From contig DATLGO010000105.1 of the NCBI GenBank assembly GCA_035540375.1, forward strand, positions 1-40,025: a stretch of DNA of 40,025 bases, read 5' to 3'. The stretch is from Candidatus Thermoplasmatota archaeon (GTDB lineage Archaea; Thermoplasmatota; SW-10-69-26; JACQPN01; JAJPHT01). Both the position numbers and the translations under genes were made by a program. Below the pieces are notes generated by a model that saw only the letters and a list, made by a program, of their open reading frames with translations, did no database searches and had not been told where the DNA came from. Below, piece by piece: positions 30,999-38,222 of the stretch (its first letter is position 1; each line of letters starts with the position of its first letter).

Positions 30999-31721
30999 AT
31001 GCAGCCCGCGCAACTCTACGACTCCGCGGCGACGATGTTCTCGCCCGACGGCCGCATCTACCAGGTGGAATACGCGCGCGAGGCCGTCAAGCGCGGCACG
31101 ACCGCCGTGGGCGTGACGTTCGCGGACGGCATCGTCCTCATGGTCGACAAGCGCGTCTCGGGCAAGCTCATCGAGGCCGCGGCCGTCGAGAAGCTGTACA
31201 AGATCGACAGCCACATCGGCGTCGCGTCCTCCGGCCTCGTCGGCGACGCGCGCGTGCTCGTGGCGCGCGCCCGCGGGGACGCGCAGAACAACCGCTACAT
31301 CTACGACGAATCCCTCGAGATCGAGGTCCTCGTCAAGAACCTGAGCGACATCCTCCAGGCGTACACGCAGAACGGCGGCGTGCGCCCCTTCGGCGCGGCC
31401 TTCCTCGTCGCGGGCATCGACTCGCGCGGCGCGCACCTCTACGAAACGGACCCCTCGGGGGCCGTCGTCGCGTACAAGGCGACCGCGATCGGCATCGGCC
31501 GCGCGACCGCCCTCGAATTCCTCGAAGCCGAGTACCGCCCGGGCCTCGCGATGGAGAAGGCCGCGATCCTCGGCCTCAAGGCGCTCGCGAAGGCCGCGGA
31601 AGCGGCCCCGCAGACGGGCGCCGCGGCCCCCGACATGGTCGTCATCTCGAAGAAGGACGGCTACCGCAAGCTCGCGCCCGAGGAAGTCTCGCGCTTCACC
31701 GCGCAGCTCCAGGGTCAATAG
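30999..31721 (+). CDS. psmA: 20S proteasome alpha subunit
   Basis: 240 residues. The N-terminus has the alpha-subunit H0 helix and signature YDSAATMFSPDGRIYQVEYAREAVKRGTTAVGV, which gates the proteasome pore and lets ATPases dock. Later blocks are KLYKIDSHIGVASSGLVGDARVLV, RPFGAAFLVAGIDSRGAHLYETDPSG and ATAIGIGRATALEFLE. Seven copies form each outer ring of the core particle; they are not catalytic. No beta subunit gene is in the window. The 3' side (31722 on) is a gene-free stretch with the repeated promoter elements. Confidence 0.97.
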   Translation: MQPAQLYDSAATMFSPDGRIYQVEYAREAVKRGTTAVGVTFADGIVLMVDKRVSGKLIEAAAVEKLYKIDSHIGVASSGLVGDARVLVARARGDAQNNRYIYDESLEIEVLVKNLSDILQAYTQNGGVRPFGAAFLVAGIDSRGAHLYETDPSGAVVAYKATAIGIGRATALEFLEAEYRPGLAMEKAAILGLKALAKAAEAAPQTGAAAPDMVVISKKDGYRKLAPEEVSRFTAQLQGQ

Positions 31722-31773
31722 CGCGCCACGAGGCCCCGGCGACGCGGAGCGCGCGCTCGGGGATCGGGTTCCG

Positions 31774-31838
31774 GAAAAGGCTGCACGAGCGCAGCAAAGG
31801 CACTATACGAGACAAGCGCCGAATCCCTCTATATTAAG
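31774..31838 (+). repeat. Promoter-associated repeat, copy 1
   Basis: Core 31790-31814 (CGCAGCAAAGGCACTATACG followed by AGACA). Fifteen bases after the core comes TATATTA (31830-31836). Weaker identity with copy 2 reaches upstream to the GGAAAAGGC..GCAC segment at about 31772. Confidence 0.75.
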
Positions 31839-31885
31839 TTTCCGCTCCGCGGCCCGTCCGAGGGCTTGCGCTCGCGGATTCGTCG

Positions 31886-31956
31886 GGAAGAAGGCCGCAC
31901 AAGGCGCAGCAAAGGCACTATACGAGACACGGCGATGATTCTTACTCTTATAGGTT
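31886..31956 (+). repeat. Promoter-associated repeat, copy 2
   Basis: Core 31905-31929, identical to copy 1 over 25 bases. A TTATAGG patch starts at 31948, 18 bases after the core. Copies 1 and 2 are 115 bp apart in the same orientation, so the upstream region may be a tandem duplication of about 80 bp. It is the nearer of the two to the gene at 32074. Confidence 0.75.
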
Positions 31957-32007
31957 TCGGTTCACAGGCTCGCGCCGGGCGCGGCGGAGCGTCGGACAGA
32001 CGTGGAA

Positions 32008-32036
32008 GCTTCGACGTCCGTCGCATCCGGTTGAAA
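32008..32036 (+). repeat. Second short repeat, copy A (5' of the helical protein)
   Basis: GCTTCGACGTCCGTCGCATC and the following nine bases match 32686-32714 at 23 of 29 positions, the first 19 with one mismatch. Lies in the leader of the gene at 32074. Contains CGACG-TC-CGTCG, a short inverted repeat. Confidence 0.5.
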
Positions 32037-32073
32037 TCCCCCCGGCGCGAACGGGTGCTCGGTGACTCCCACC

Positions 32074-32583
32074 ATGAAGCTGAAGCACGCCCTCGTGGCC
32101 GCCCTGATCGCCGTCGCCCTGATCGCCGCGCCCGTCGCGCTCGCGGGCGGCCCCTCGCCGAAGGCCCGCGAGCACGCGGATGACCACGCGCAGGAGCGCC
32201 TCGCGAACGCCGGCAACGGCACCGAGGTCGACGACGAGCACGCCTCCGACAAGCGCGAAGCCGCCTGGAACAAGTCCATGGGCGACCGCGCGAAAGCGCG
32301 CGCGAACGCGTCCGACGAATCCGACGACCGCCGCGCGAACGCCTCGAAGGCGCGCGAGGAGCGCCTTGAGAAGCTCCGCGAGATCCGCGACGCGAAGCGC
32401 GAGGACGGCAACCACTCGAAGCGCTTCGGCCTGCACAAGGGATGGAACGAGTCCAAGTTCGAGTCCCAGATCGCGAAGCTCGAGACGCTCATCGACAAGC
32501 TGTCGGAGAAGCTCAAGAAGCTCGTCCGCTTCCACGAGCGTCTCGAAGCCTACGTCGCGCGCCTCGCCGCCCGATCGAGCTGA
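32074..32583 (+). CDS. Secreted, highly charged helical protein (169 aa)
   Basis: Signal peptide MKLKHALVAALIAVALIAAPVALA at ATG 32074 (an ATG four codons upstream is less likely). The rest is almost pure charged helix: EHADDHAQERLANAGNG, REERLEKLREIRDAKRED, and a C-terminal heptad-like region (IAKLETLIDKLSEKLKKLVRF) that should form a coiled coil. Hydrophobic residues are sparse before it. No Cys, no membrane anchor. A 10-bp hairpin terminator follows. The gene sits downstream of two repeated promoter-like elements and between two copies of a second repeat. Function unknown; extracellular assembly or envelope scaffold is speculation. Confidence 0.75.
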   Translation: MKLKHALVAALIAVALIAAPVALAGGPSPKAREHADDHAQERLANAGNGTEVDDEHASDKREAAWNKSMGDRAKARANASDESDDRRANASKAREERLEKLREIRDAKREDGNHSKRFGLHKGWNESKFESQIAKLETLIDKLSEKLKKLVRFHERLEAYVARLAARSS

Positions 32584-32595
32584 TCGCCTCCACCC

Positions 32596-32636
32596 GCGGG
32601 CTCCCGTTCGGGGAGCCCGCCCTCTCCCTCTCTTCT
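32596..32636 (+). terminator. Terminator of the secreted helical protein gene
   Basis: GCGGGCTCCC-GTTCG-GGGAGCCCGC is a perfect 10-bp stem (32596-32605 with 32611-32620), followed by a pyrimidine-rich CCTCTCCCTCTCTTCTC run. Confidence 0.75.
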
Positions 32637-32685
32637 CGCGGTCCCGTCTCGGGGCCTGACGCGTCCGAATCGCGATGGTCGCGTC

Positions 32686-32714
32686 GCTTCGACGTTCGTC
32701 GCATCGCGCTCAAG
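32686..32714 (+). repeat. Second short repeat, copy B (3' of the helical protein)
   Basis: Matches copy A (32008-32036) at 23 of 29 positions, same orientation, and contains CGACG-TT-CGTCG. It lies beyond the terminator of the gene at 32074, so the gene is bracketed by the pair. Confidence 0.5.
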
Positions 32715-32813
32715 AGGCCCGCTGGGTCTGCCGGCGAGGCGCCCGCGCGCGGCGCCCCGCGCTGACAGGCCGCGGATCGGCTGGGGCCCGCGGCGGTGAC
32801 CCTTTCCTCCGCT

Positions 32814-33218
32814 TCACGAGCGATCGACGACGACGCCATCCACCACGGGCCCCCCGGGCGCATCGCGCCAGCCGGCGCGCGCGAGCTCGCGGAGCACGGT
32901 CAGGGTGGCGATGGGCAGGAACGCGTCGAGGCCCGGAATGATGTCGACGCCCGCGAGGCCGAGGGCCCAGGTCGGGCGCCCCGTGAGGCCGAGCACGAAC
33001 GCCGTCTCCAGGAGGAACGTGCCCACGGTGCCGACGACGGGCAGCGTCTCGTCGAAGATGTCGAGCACGTCGATGAGGACGGCCACCGGCAGGAGCAGGA
33101 GAAGTCCGACCGGCAGCGGACCCGAGCGCCAACGCGCCACGGCGGCGAACCGGTCGGCAAGCCAGGCGACGAGCGGAATCGCGCGCGCGACCTTGGCGGG
33201 CCATGTGTGTCGAGCCAT
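32814..33218 (-). CDS. Small membrane protein with three TM segments (134 aa)
   Basis: ATG 33218. A basic N-terminal region (WPAKVARAIPLVAWLADRFAAVARWR) precedes TM helices LPVGLLLLLPVAVLIDVLDI, LPVVGTVGTFLLETAFVLGL and a partly hydrophobic ALGLAGVDIIPGLDAFLPIATLTVL. The IIPGLDAFLPI stretch recalls small archaeal membrane proteins with a 'D.iPG.D.lP' loop, but I do not recognise the family. It has codon use like its neighbours. Convergent with the secreted helical protein gene, about 230 nt apart. Confidence 0.65.
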   Translation of the reverse strand: MARHTWPAKVARAIPLVAWLADRFAAVARWRSGPLPVGLLLLLPVAVLIDVLDIFDETLPVVGTVGTFLLETAFVLGLTGRPTWALGLAGVDIIPGLDAFLPIATLTVLRELARAGWRDAPGGPVVDGVVVDRS

Positions 33219-33328
33219 CGGCCGCTTTCCGCCGGCCTCCTGCATGAGGCTTGCTTCGCGAGGCCCGCTCGCCCGGCGCGCGTCGTTGGCGCCAGATTCT
33301 TCCAGGCGGCGGACGCCGGCGGGACGCC

Positions 33329-33838
33329 TTGCAGCCCTTCGCGGTCCTCGTCCTGCTCGTCCTCGGAACGTTCGGATTTCCCGCGGGGGCCGTGGGCGAA
33401 AACCCCTGCGGCGTCCCGCCCGAGCCCGGCGCGTCGTACACGTGCTGGTCGACGTCGGCGCCGTGTCGAGGGGCCGCCGCGGGCGCCTACTGGCGCGCGG
33501 GGAACGTGACCGCCTACGATCACCGCTGCCTCGGCGCGCAGGCGCAGCACGACGGGGCCGTCTGCCTCGGCGAAGGGCAGGTGTACCGCGCGAACGCGAC
33601 GCGGTTCGGCCATCATTGCCGCGGCGTACTCGTGCCGGCCGACCCCACGCCCGACCGCCTCGCCTGCGCGGGAGACTCCTGGGGTGAGGGCCCGCGCCCG
33701 AACGCGACCGGCCGGACGTGCCAGCGCCCCATCCCCCCGTTCGACCCCGTCGAGTTCATATATGACCTCCTCGGGCTTGTCTCGTATAGTGACTTTGCTG
33801 CGTTCCCGCGGCCTCTTCTTCCGAACCCTCATGTGTGA
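33329..33838 (+). CDS. Secreted cysteine-rich protein whose 3' end contains a repeat element
   Basis: 169 residues from a TTG at 33329-33331. Signal peptide QPFAVLVLLVLGTFGFPAGAVG, then a mature part with nine cysteines (CGVPPEPG, SYTCWSTSAPCRG, HRCLG, AVCLGEG, HHCRG, LACAG, TCQRP) and three NxT/NxS sites, consistent with disulfides and N-glycosylation outside the cell. The last 20 or so codons (FIYDLLGLVSYSDFAAFP and beyond) are encoded by copy 3 of the promoter-like repeat read in antisense, so the C-terminus may be a recent addition. Family not recognised. Its TGA lies 20 nt before the ATG of trmO. Confidence 0.6.
   Translation: MQPFAVLVLLVLGTFGFPAGAVGENPCGVPPEPGASYTCWSTSAPCRGAAAGAYWRAGNVTAYDHRCLGAQAQHDGAVCLGEGQVYRANATRFGHHCRGVLVPADPTPDRLACAGDSWGEGPRPNATGRTCQRPIPPFDPVEFIYDLLGLVSYSDFAAFPRPLLPNPHV
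33756..33815 (-). repeat. Promoter-associated repeat, copy 3 (inverted)
   Basis: Core on the minus strand, 33802-33778, matches copies 1 and 2 at 24 of 25 bases (one G to T change). Fifteen bases beyond the core the minus strand reads TATATGA (33762-33756), the same spacing as copy 1. Upstream, GGAAGAAGAGGCCGCGGGAA resembles the copy 2 flank. Lies in the coding 3' end of the Cys-rich gene. Confidence 0.75.
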
Positions 33839-33858
33839 GCGCAGCCTCCGCGTGGCGC

Positions 33859-34272
33859 ATGGACGAGATCCGCCTGCGCCCGATCGGCGTCGTGCGCTCC
33901 CCGTACCGGACGCCGCTCGACGCGCCGCGGCAAGGCGCGCTCGCGAAGGAGACCTCGACCCTCCACATCGACGACGCCTACGCGCCCGGCCTCGAAGGCG
34001 TCGCGGCGGGGCGGCGGCTCCTCGTCGTCTGGTGGGCGCACGAAGCCGATCGCGCGACGCTCGCGCGGCCCGGCACCGACGGCGTGTTCTCGATGCGGAC
34101 GCCGCACCGCCCGAACCCCGTCTGCCTCACGGAGGTCGAGGTCGCCTCGATCGAGGGCGCGACGCTCGTCGTCCGCGGCCTCGACGCGCTCGACGGCACG
34201 CCGATCCTCGACATCAAGAGCGCCGAAGCGGAGCACGAGGGCTGGAGCGCGCTTCCGCGCGGCCCGCTTTGA
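33859..34272 (+). CDS. trmO: tRNA (N6-threonylcarbamoyladenosine)-methyltransferase TrmO-like (TsaA family)
   Basis: 137 residues. Family landmarks: IRLRPIGVVRSPYRTPLDAPRQG at the N-terminus, GVFSMRTPHRPNPVCLTEVEV (the RxPHRPNP signature) and GLDALDGTPILDIKSA near the C-terminus. TrmO uses S-adenosylmethionine to methylate N6-threonylcarbamoyladenosine at tRNA position 37, so it works at the same anticodon-loop position as the taw2 product, though on different tRNAs. A GTG at 33835 would add eight residues and overlap the previous stop; ATG 33859 is preferred. Convergent with the SDR gene, stops four nt apart. Confidence 0.9.
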   Translation: MDEIRLRPIGVVRSPYRTPLDAPRQGALAKETSTLHIDDAYAPGLEGVAAGRRLLVVWWAHEADRATLARPGTDGVFSMRTPHRPNPVCLTEVEVASIEGATLVVRGLDALDGTPILDIKSAEAEHEGWSALPRGPL

Positions 34273-34276
34273 GCGC

Positions 34277-35182
34277 TCAGCGTCGGACGGGCTTCCCGCG
34301 GAGGCCCTCGCGCTGGTGCTCCAGGTCGAGGTGGCCCTCGGGCTCCCGCTTGAGCGATTTCGGGACCTCGCTTCCCACGGAACCCTTCGCGATCGTGATC
34401 CCGCCGTCGGCGCTCCAGAGCGCGCCGGTCACGTACGACGCCTCGTCGCTTGCGAGGAAGAGATACACGTTCGCCATCTCCTCCGGGGTGCCGCGGCGTC
34501 CGAGCGGCGTCGCCTCGAGGATCATCCTCTCGGCCTCCTCGTCCATCGGACCCGTCTCCGCGTGCGTCCACGCCGTGTCGATCGCCCCGGGGCAGACGCA
34601 GTTCGCCCGCACGCCGGACTTCGCGCCCTCGACGGCGAGGGCCTGCGTGAAGGCGTGGATCCAGGCCTTCGTTCCGCCGTAGATCGCGTTCTGCGGCAGG
34701 CCGACCTTGCCGCTCTCCGAGCCCGCCGACACGATGCAGCCCCGCGAGCGCTTGAGATGCGGCATCGCGAACTTGGTGACGAGGAACGTCGCGCGCACGT
34801 TGTTCGCGAGGGTGCGATCGAACGATTCGATCGAATACTCCTCGACGGGATTCATCTCCAGGAATACGCCTGCGTTGTTGACGAGGACCTCGACGCCGCC
34901 GAGCTCGCTCACGGCGGTCTCGACGCATCGGCGCGCATCTTCCTCGCGGGACAGGTCGCCCTTGTAGGCCAGCGCCTCGCCGCCTGCGCCCCTGACCTCC
35001 TGGACGACCGCGTCGACGGGATCGCTCTCGAGGCCGGCCACGAGCACGCTCGCGCCCTCCTCGGCGAACCGCTTCACGATGGCCTCGCCGATGCCCGTCG
35101 CTCCGCCGGTCACGATGGCGACCTTGTTCGCGAGCCGACCGGTCGATGAGCGAGTCCCTGGGCGCGAGGATTGCGGCGTCAT
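34277..35182 (-). CDS. Short-chain dehydrogenase/reductase (classical SDR)
   Basis: 301 residues. Cofactor motif TGGATGIG (residues 25-32), NNAG (102-105), catalytic Ser155, Tyr168 and Lys172 (SAGSESGKVGLPQNAIYGGTK), and CPGAIDTAW after it. The C-terminal extension (about residues 265-301, Glu/Lys/Arg-rich) is longer than in minimal SDRs. Substrate unknown. The start ATG 35182 is 27 nt after CCTTATCG, which lies inside the last codons of the upstream PRC-barrel gene; the transcript would be leaderless. Same strand as the two PRC-barrel genes. Confidence 0.92.
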   Translation of the reverse strand: MTPQSSRPGTRSSTGRLANKVAIVTGGATGIGEAIVKRFAEEGASVLVAGLESDPVDAVVQEVRGAGGEALAYKGDLSREEDARRCVETAVSELGGVEVLVNNAGVFLEMNPVEEYSIESFDRTLANNVRATFLVTKFAMPHLKRSRGCIVSAGSESGKVGLPQNAIYGGTKAWIHAFTQALAVEGAKSGVRANCVCPGAIDTAWTHAETGPMDEEAERMILEATPLGRRGTPEEMANVYLFLASDEASYVTGALWSADGGITIAKGSVGSEVPKSLKREPEGHLDLEHQREGLRGKPVRR

Positions 35183-35198
35183 GGGCGCGCGGCGGCAT

Positions 35199-35453
35199 TC
35201 ATGGTCGATAAGGCTGACGGCTACCGGGGATGTCCTTGAGCTCGCGGGCGAGAATGATCTCGCGTCCCGACGCGTCGCCGATGAACGTCCGCGGGACGTG
35301 CGCGCGCGTCCCGTTCTTGAGACGCACCTCGAGCGCCGCGATGGCGAGACCCTCCACGTCGAGCGATTCGACGACGCCCACGCGGCGGCCGCGCGGGTCG
35401 ACGACGGGTTTCCCTTCGATGGGGCCGGGCGGGATTCCGCTCCGCATGGTCAT
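35199..35453 (-). CDS. PRC-barrel domain protein (84 aa)
   Basis: The sequence IEGKPVVDPRGRRVGVVESLDVEGLAIAALEVRLKNG is a textbook PRC-barrel (PxxG..V.D..G..vG.v.dl......i..l.v), a small RNA- or protein-binding beta-barrel found in ribosome maturation and photosynthetic proteins. The ATG overlaps the TGA of the upstream gene as ATGA, so the pair is translationally coupled. Its last codons contain the TATA box of the SDR gene. Role unknown. Confidence 0.8.
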   Translation of the reverse strand: MTMRSGIPPGPIEGKPVVDPRGRRVGVVESLDVEGLAIAALEVRLKNGTRAHVPRTFIGDASGREIILARELKDIPGSRQPYRP

Positions 35454-35791
35454 CCCAGGTCGAAGCCTTCCTGCTTCAGCACTTCGGCAAGAGGCGCCTC
35501 GAGCCGCACCGTGTCCTGATCGATGCGGGCGAGGCGGCGCGATTCGACGTCGACGGCCCGCGTCACGAGACCCAGCTCGCGGCGCACGCCCTCGTCGAGC
35601 CCGATCACGACGCGGGGCTGGTTCTCGAAGGCTGTCGCGGCGTCCGTGATCTCGCCCACCCGGTTGCCGTCGGGGTCGACGACCCAGAGACCGAGGCGGC
35701 GAGCGGGACGGTCGAGCACGCGCTCCGCGCTCCCCACGTCCTCCTCGCCCGGGAAATCACGAACGCCCTGGATGGGTCCGCGAGGCGTCAT
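35450..35791 (-). CDS. PRC-barrel-like protein (113 aa)
   Basis: The centre RRLGLWVVDPDGNRVGEITDAATAFENQPRVVIGLDEG fits one PRC-barrel unit, followed by RRELGLVTRAVDVESRRLARID and a short C-terminal helix. It is the first gene of a two-gene unit with the PRC-barrel protein at 35199 (ATGA overlap). A heterodimer of the two barrels is possible. The start is ATG 35791; upstream sequence (35792-35841) is a short gap to the beta-propeller gene. Confidence 0.7.
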   Translation of the reverse strand: MTPRGPIQGVRDFPGEEDVGSAERVLDRPARRLGLWVVDPDGNRVGEITDAATAFENQPRVVIGLDEGVRRELGLVTRAVDVESRRLARIDQDTVRLEAPLAEVLKQEGFDLG

Positions 35792-35841
35792 GGAGAAGCC
35801 TCCGCGCAGGCGCGTCAAAAGGGATTTCGCGCCTTCATCGA

Positions 35842-37182
35842 TCAGTCGCGTCGCGCGGGGCGCCCGGCGCCGGCCGCGTCCCACGCAAGGATGGTGGCGA
35901 CGGCGAGGGCTTCGAGGGTGACGAGCATCGGCACGAGGCGGTCGGGGTCGCGGATGAGCGGTTCCTCGTCGGGGTCGAACAGGAGCAGGCGATCGTAGCC
36001 GCGCTGCGCCGTCGTACGGGCGTCGGTTGCGAGGATGTTGCCCGCGGGGCCGCCGAACGAGGCGCTCGTGGCTCCGACGACCCCGTACGTCCATCGGGCC
36101 TCGCGGCGATCGAGGTCGAGGAACACGATGTCTCCGGCAAGCGGCGCCACGACGACGTGGCGTCCGTCGCGCGAGAGCGCGGCGCCCGCGTTCGAGCCGT
36201 CGTCGTTGTGCGCGACCGCGCCCTCCGCATCGAAAGTCCAGAGGACGTCGCGCGAGGCGTCGAAGAAATCGAGGATGAATCGTCCCGGCCGCTCCTGCAT
36301 GGCGAGGATGCGGCGACCGTCCGCGCTCACGTCCACGAACGAGACGCCGCTTCCCGTGATGCGCGACCACACGAGGCGACCGGGGCCGTTCTCGGGCAGC
36401 GCGAAGAGCGAGACGGCCCCCGAGAGGTCGACGGGATCGGGCGAGAAGCCCCCGACGACGAGGATCGATCCCGTCGCGTCGAGCCGGATGCTGCGGACCG
36501 ACGCCCCTCCGCTCGTGTTCAGCAGGACGCGGCCCTCGCGCCACGCGAGCACCTGGCCCCCCTGCGTGCCGCCCGCGACGGTCCCGTTCGCGACGTCGAG
36601 GGCCCGGACGAAGCCCGGGAAGGCCACCGTGACCGGGTCCGCGAAATCGCGCAACACGAGAACGGGATTGCCGGCCGCCTGATAGGCGAGGGCGAGCGTC
36701 GCGCCGTCGGCCGCGAGCGCGAGCGGGTTGCCGGGGACGAGCTCCTGGAAACGGAGGGCGCCGTCGCGCGCGTCGAAGGCCATGAGCGTCGCGAGGGGGA
36801 AGGCGGTCGTCGCCGCGACCCAGCCTCGCCCCGCGGCGAGGGTCGCGCTCGATGTGTTGAGCGGACGGACCCACGCAAGCGATCCGTCCTCGGGATTCCA
36901 CGCGGCGAGCGCGCGCTCGGCGCCGCGGAACCGCACGAGCGTGTAGACGACGTCGCCCTCGGGGGCGACGACGACCTCGGACACCTCGACCTTCTCGGAA
37001 AGCCTGGCGTCCGGGAAGAGGAGCCGCACCGCGCGGTCCACCGCGACCGTGTGGCGCGGCTCGTGGCCGTCGTCCGCGAGGGCCGCGAAGACCGCGGTGC
37101 CGATCATCGCGACGACGCCGAACGCGATGAGGCGCGATCGACGTCGCAGGAGGGCGACGAGGCTCGCGCCTTCGGGGGCCAT
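35842..37182 (-). CDS. Membrane-anchored beta-propeller (PQQ/WD-like) protein
   Basis: 446 residues. One N-terminal TM helix (residues about 17-37, LIAFGVVAMIGTAVFAALA) acts as an uncleaved anchor or signal. About 350 residues of repeating strands follow, with blades such as LAAWNPEDGSLAWVRPL, LMAFDARDGALRFQELV, VLAWREGRVLLNTS, IVFLDLDRREARWTYGVV, ILATDARTTAQRGYDRLLLFD: the W-x-D/x-G pattern of PQQ-like propellers. A C-terminal hydrophobic segment (LVPMLVTLEALAVATILAW) may be a second TM. ATG 37182 is 27 nt after CCCTTTTCAC. Extracellular binding or sensing is plausible; no ligand can be inferred. Confidence 0.78.
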   Translation of the reverse strand: MAPEGASLVALLRRRSRLIAFGVVAMIGTAVFAALADDGHEPRHTVAVDRAVRLLFPDARLSEKVEVSEVVVAPEGDVVYTLVRFRGAERALAAWNPEDGSLAWVRPLNTSSATLAAGRGWVAATTAFPLATLMAFDARDGALRFQELVPGNPLALAADGATLALAYQAAGNPVLVLRDFADPVTVAFPGFVRALDVANGTVAGGTQGGQVLAWREGRVLLNTSGGASVRSIRLDATGSILVVGGFSPDPVDLSGAVSLFALPENGPGRLVWSRITGSGVSFVDVSADGRRILAMQERPGRFILDFFDASRDVLWTFDAEGAVAHNDDGSNAGAALSRDGRHVVVAPLAGDIVFLDLDRREARWTYGVVGATSASFGGPAGNILATDARTTAQRGYDRLLLFDPDEEPLIRDPDRLVPMLVTLEALAVATILAWDAAGAGRPARRD

Positions 37183-37222
37183 GGGCGGCCGAGGCCCGGC
37201 GGGCGTGAAAAGGGTATCGGAA

Positions 37223-38101
37223 TCACGAGAGGACGGCCGGGAGCGGAGATGTCCTCTCGTTGTCGATCTCCGAGGACTCGGCGACGACGCGGTCCGGATC
37301 GGCGACCAGCGCGACCTGGGACGCAAGGAGGCTCAAGCGCGCCGCGTCCTGCGGCACGAGCCAGGAGAACTTGAACCAGGTTCCGGGCGTCGGCGGGAGG
37401 GGGAACTTCGAGACGCAGGTCGGCCCGGCGGCGGGGATGACATTGGAGGTCAGCACGATGCGCGGCGGACTCGTCGAGGGATCCAACGGCGTGCGGAAGC
37501 CGAGACCGACCGGGATCGAGGTGACGCTCTCGCGTCCGTCGTTGTGGACGCACCCTTCGACCTCGAGGAGGAGCGGGTTGTGCGCGCTGCGTCCCGCGAG
37601 CGTGTACAGCTTCGTGTACGAGACCGCCATCCTCGTGATGAGGAAGTTGGGCTGCCAGTCGACGTCCAAAACCATGCTGGCGTCGATGTTCGAGTTCGAG
37701 GGATCGTCGTACACGACCGCGTAGCGGCCGGGCGCGGGCGTGCCGGACGGGAGGACGCGGCCCTGCTCCCAGCGGATCGTGACCTCGAGCGGCTGCCACG
37801 GCGTCACGGTGGTCGTCGCGCCTTGGGAAATGTAGTACATCGTCGGGCCGAGCGGGTCGCCGTTCGCGCGCAGCTCGAGGTCGTGGTACACGATGACCGT
37901 GTTCGGGCCCGGCGATACGTGGATCTTGAACAGGAGGGTCTCGCCGGCGGTGGCGTCGGTCACCTTCGTCCCGTCGAGCCGGAAGGCGCCGAGGAACGTG
38001 TACTGCGGATACTGGGTCTGGGCCTCGCCGGGGCTCGCGAACACGGCGAACGGGGCGAGGAGAACGGCGACCGTGAGCGCGCTCCGTAGTCCAGCCCGCA
38101 T
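37223..38101 (-). CDS. Secreted CARDB-like beta protein (292 aa)
   Basis: Signal peptide LRSALTVAVLLAPFAVFASPGEA, then two beta-sandwich regions. The first (about 35-145) contains TAGETLLFKIHVSPGPNTVIVYHDLELRANGDPL; the second ends with VADPDRVVAESSEIDNERTS, the 'D....v.E..E.NN' ending of CARDB/cell-adhesion-related domains. Two Cys (EGCVHNDG, GPTCVSKF) could form a disulfide. Probably an extracellular adhesion or substrate-binding module. Same strand as, and 40 nt upstream of, the propeller gene. Confidence 0.72.
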   Translation of the reverse strand: MRAGLRSALTVAVLLAPFAVFASPGEAQTQYPQYTFLGAFRLDGTKVTDATAGETLLFKIHVSPGPNTVIVYHDLELRANGDPLGPTMYYISQGATTTVTPWQPLEVTIRWEQGRVLPSGTPAPGRYAVVYDDPSNSNIDASMVLDVDWQPNFLITRMAVSYTKLYTLAGRSAHNPLLLEVEGCVHNDGRESVTSIPVGLGFRTPLDPSTSPPRIVLTSNVIPAAGPTCVSKFPLPPTPGTWFKFSWLVPQDAARLSLLASQVALVADPDRVVAESSEIDNERTSPLPAVLS

Positions 38102-38176
38102 GTCGACCCGCGCGGGCCACGGCCGGCGGCGTCCTTAGCGTTTGCCGTGAGCTTGTATCCGGCCCGCCGGGCGAAA

Positions 38177-38191
38177 GAAACCGTTAAATTC
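38177..38191 (+). promoter_or_regulatory. Promoter of the 77-residue protein
   Basis: GAAAGAAACCGTTAAATT contains a BRE-like GAAA and a TATA-like TTAAATT centred near 38187. Start of transcription would be near 38214, about 9 nt before the TTG at 38223. An earlier ATG at 38202 runs into a stop after seven codons and is not usable. Confidence 0.55.
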
Positions 38192-38222
38192 GCTCAAGTC
38201 CCATGGGCGCCCGAGGTCTTCG

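Larger units (their letters stand above)
31722..32073. other. 352-bp gene-free region with repeated promoter-like elements
   Basis: Between psmA and the secreted helical protein. It holds two copies of a 25-bp motif (31790-31814 and 31905-31929), each followed by an AT-rich TATA-like patch, and one copy of a second repeat (32008-32036). No open frame here looks coding: third-position GC falls and no start site is supported. Confidence 0.6.

Noticed and set aside
31774-33815. A mobile element bounded by the inverted copies 2 and 3 of the repeat
   Set aside because: No transposase or integrase lies between them, no target-site duplication is visible, and copies 1 and 2 are in tandem. A promoter element fits the conserved spacing to AT-rich boxes better.
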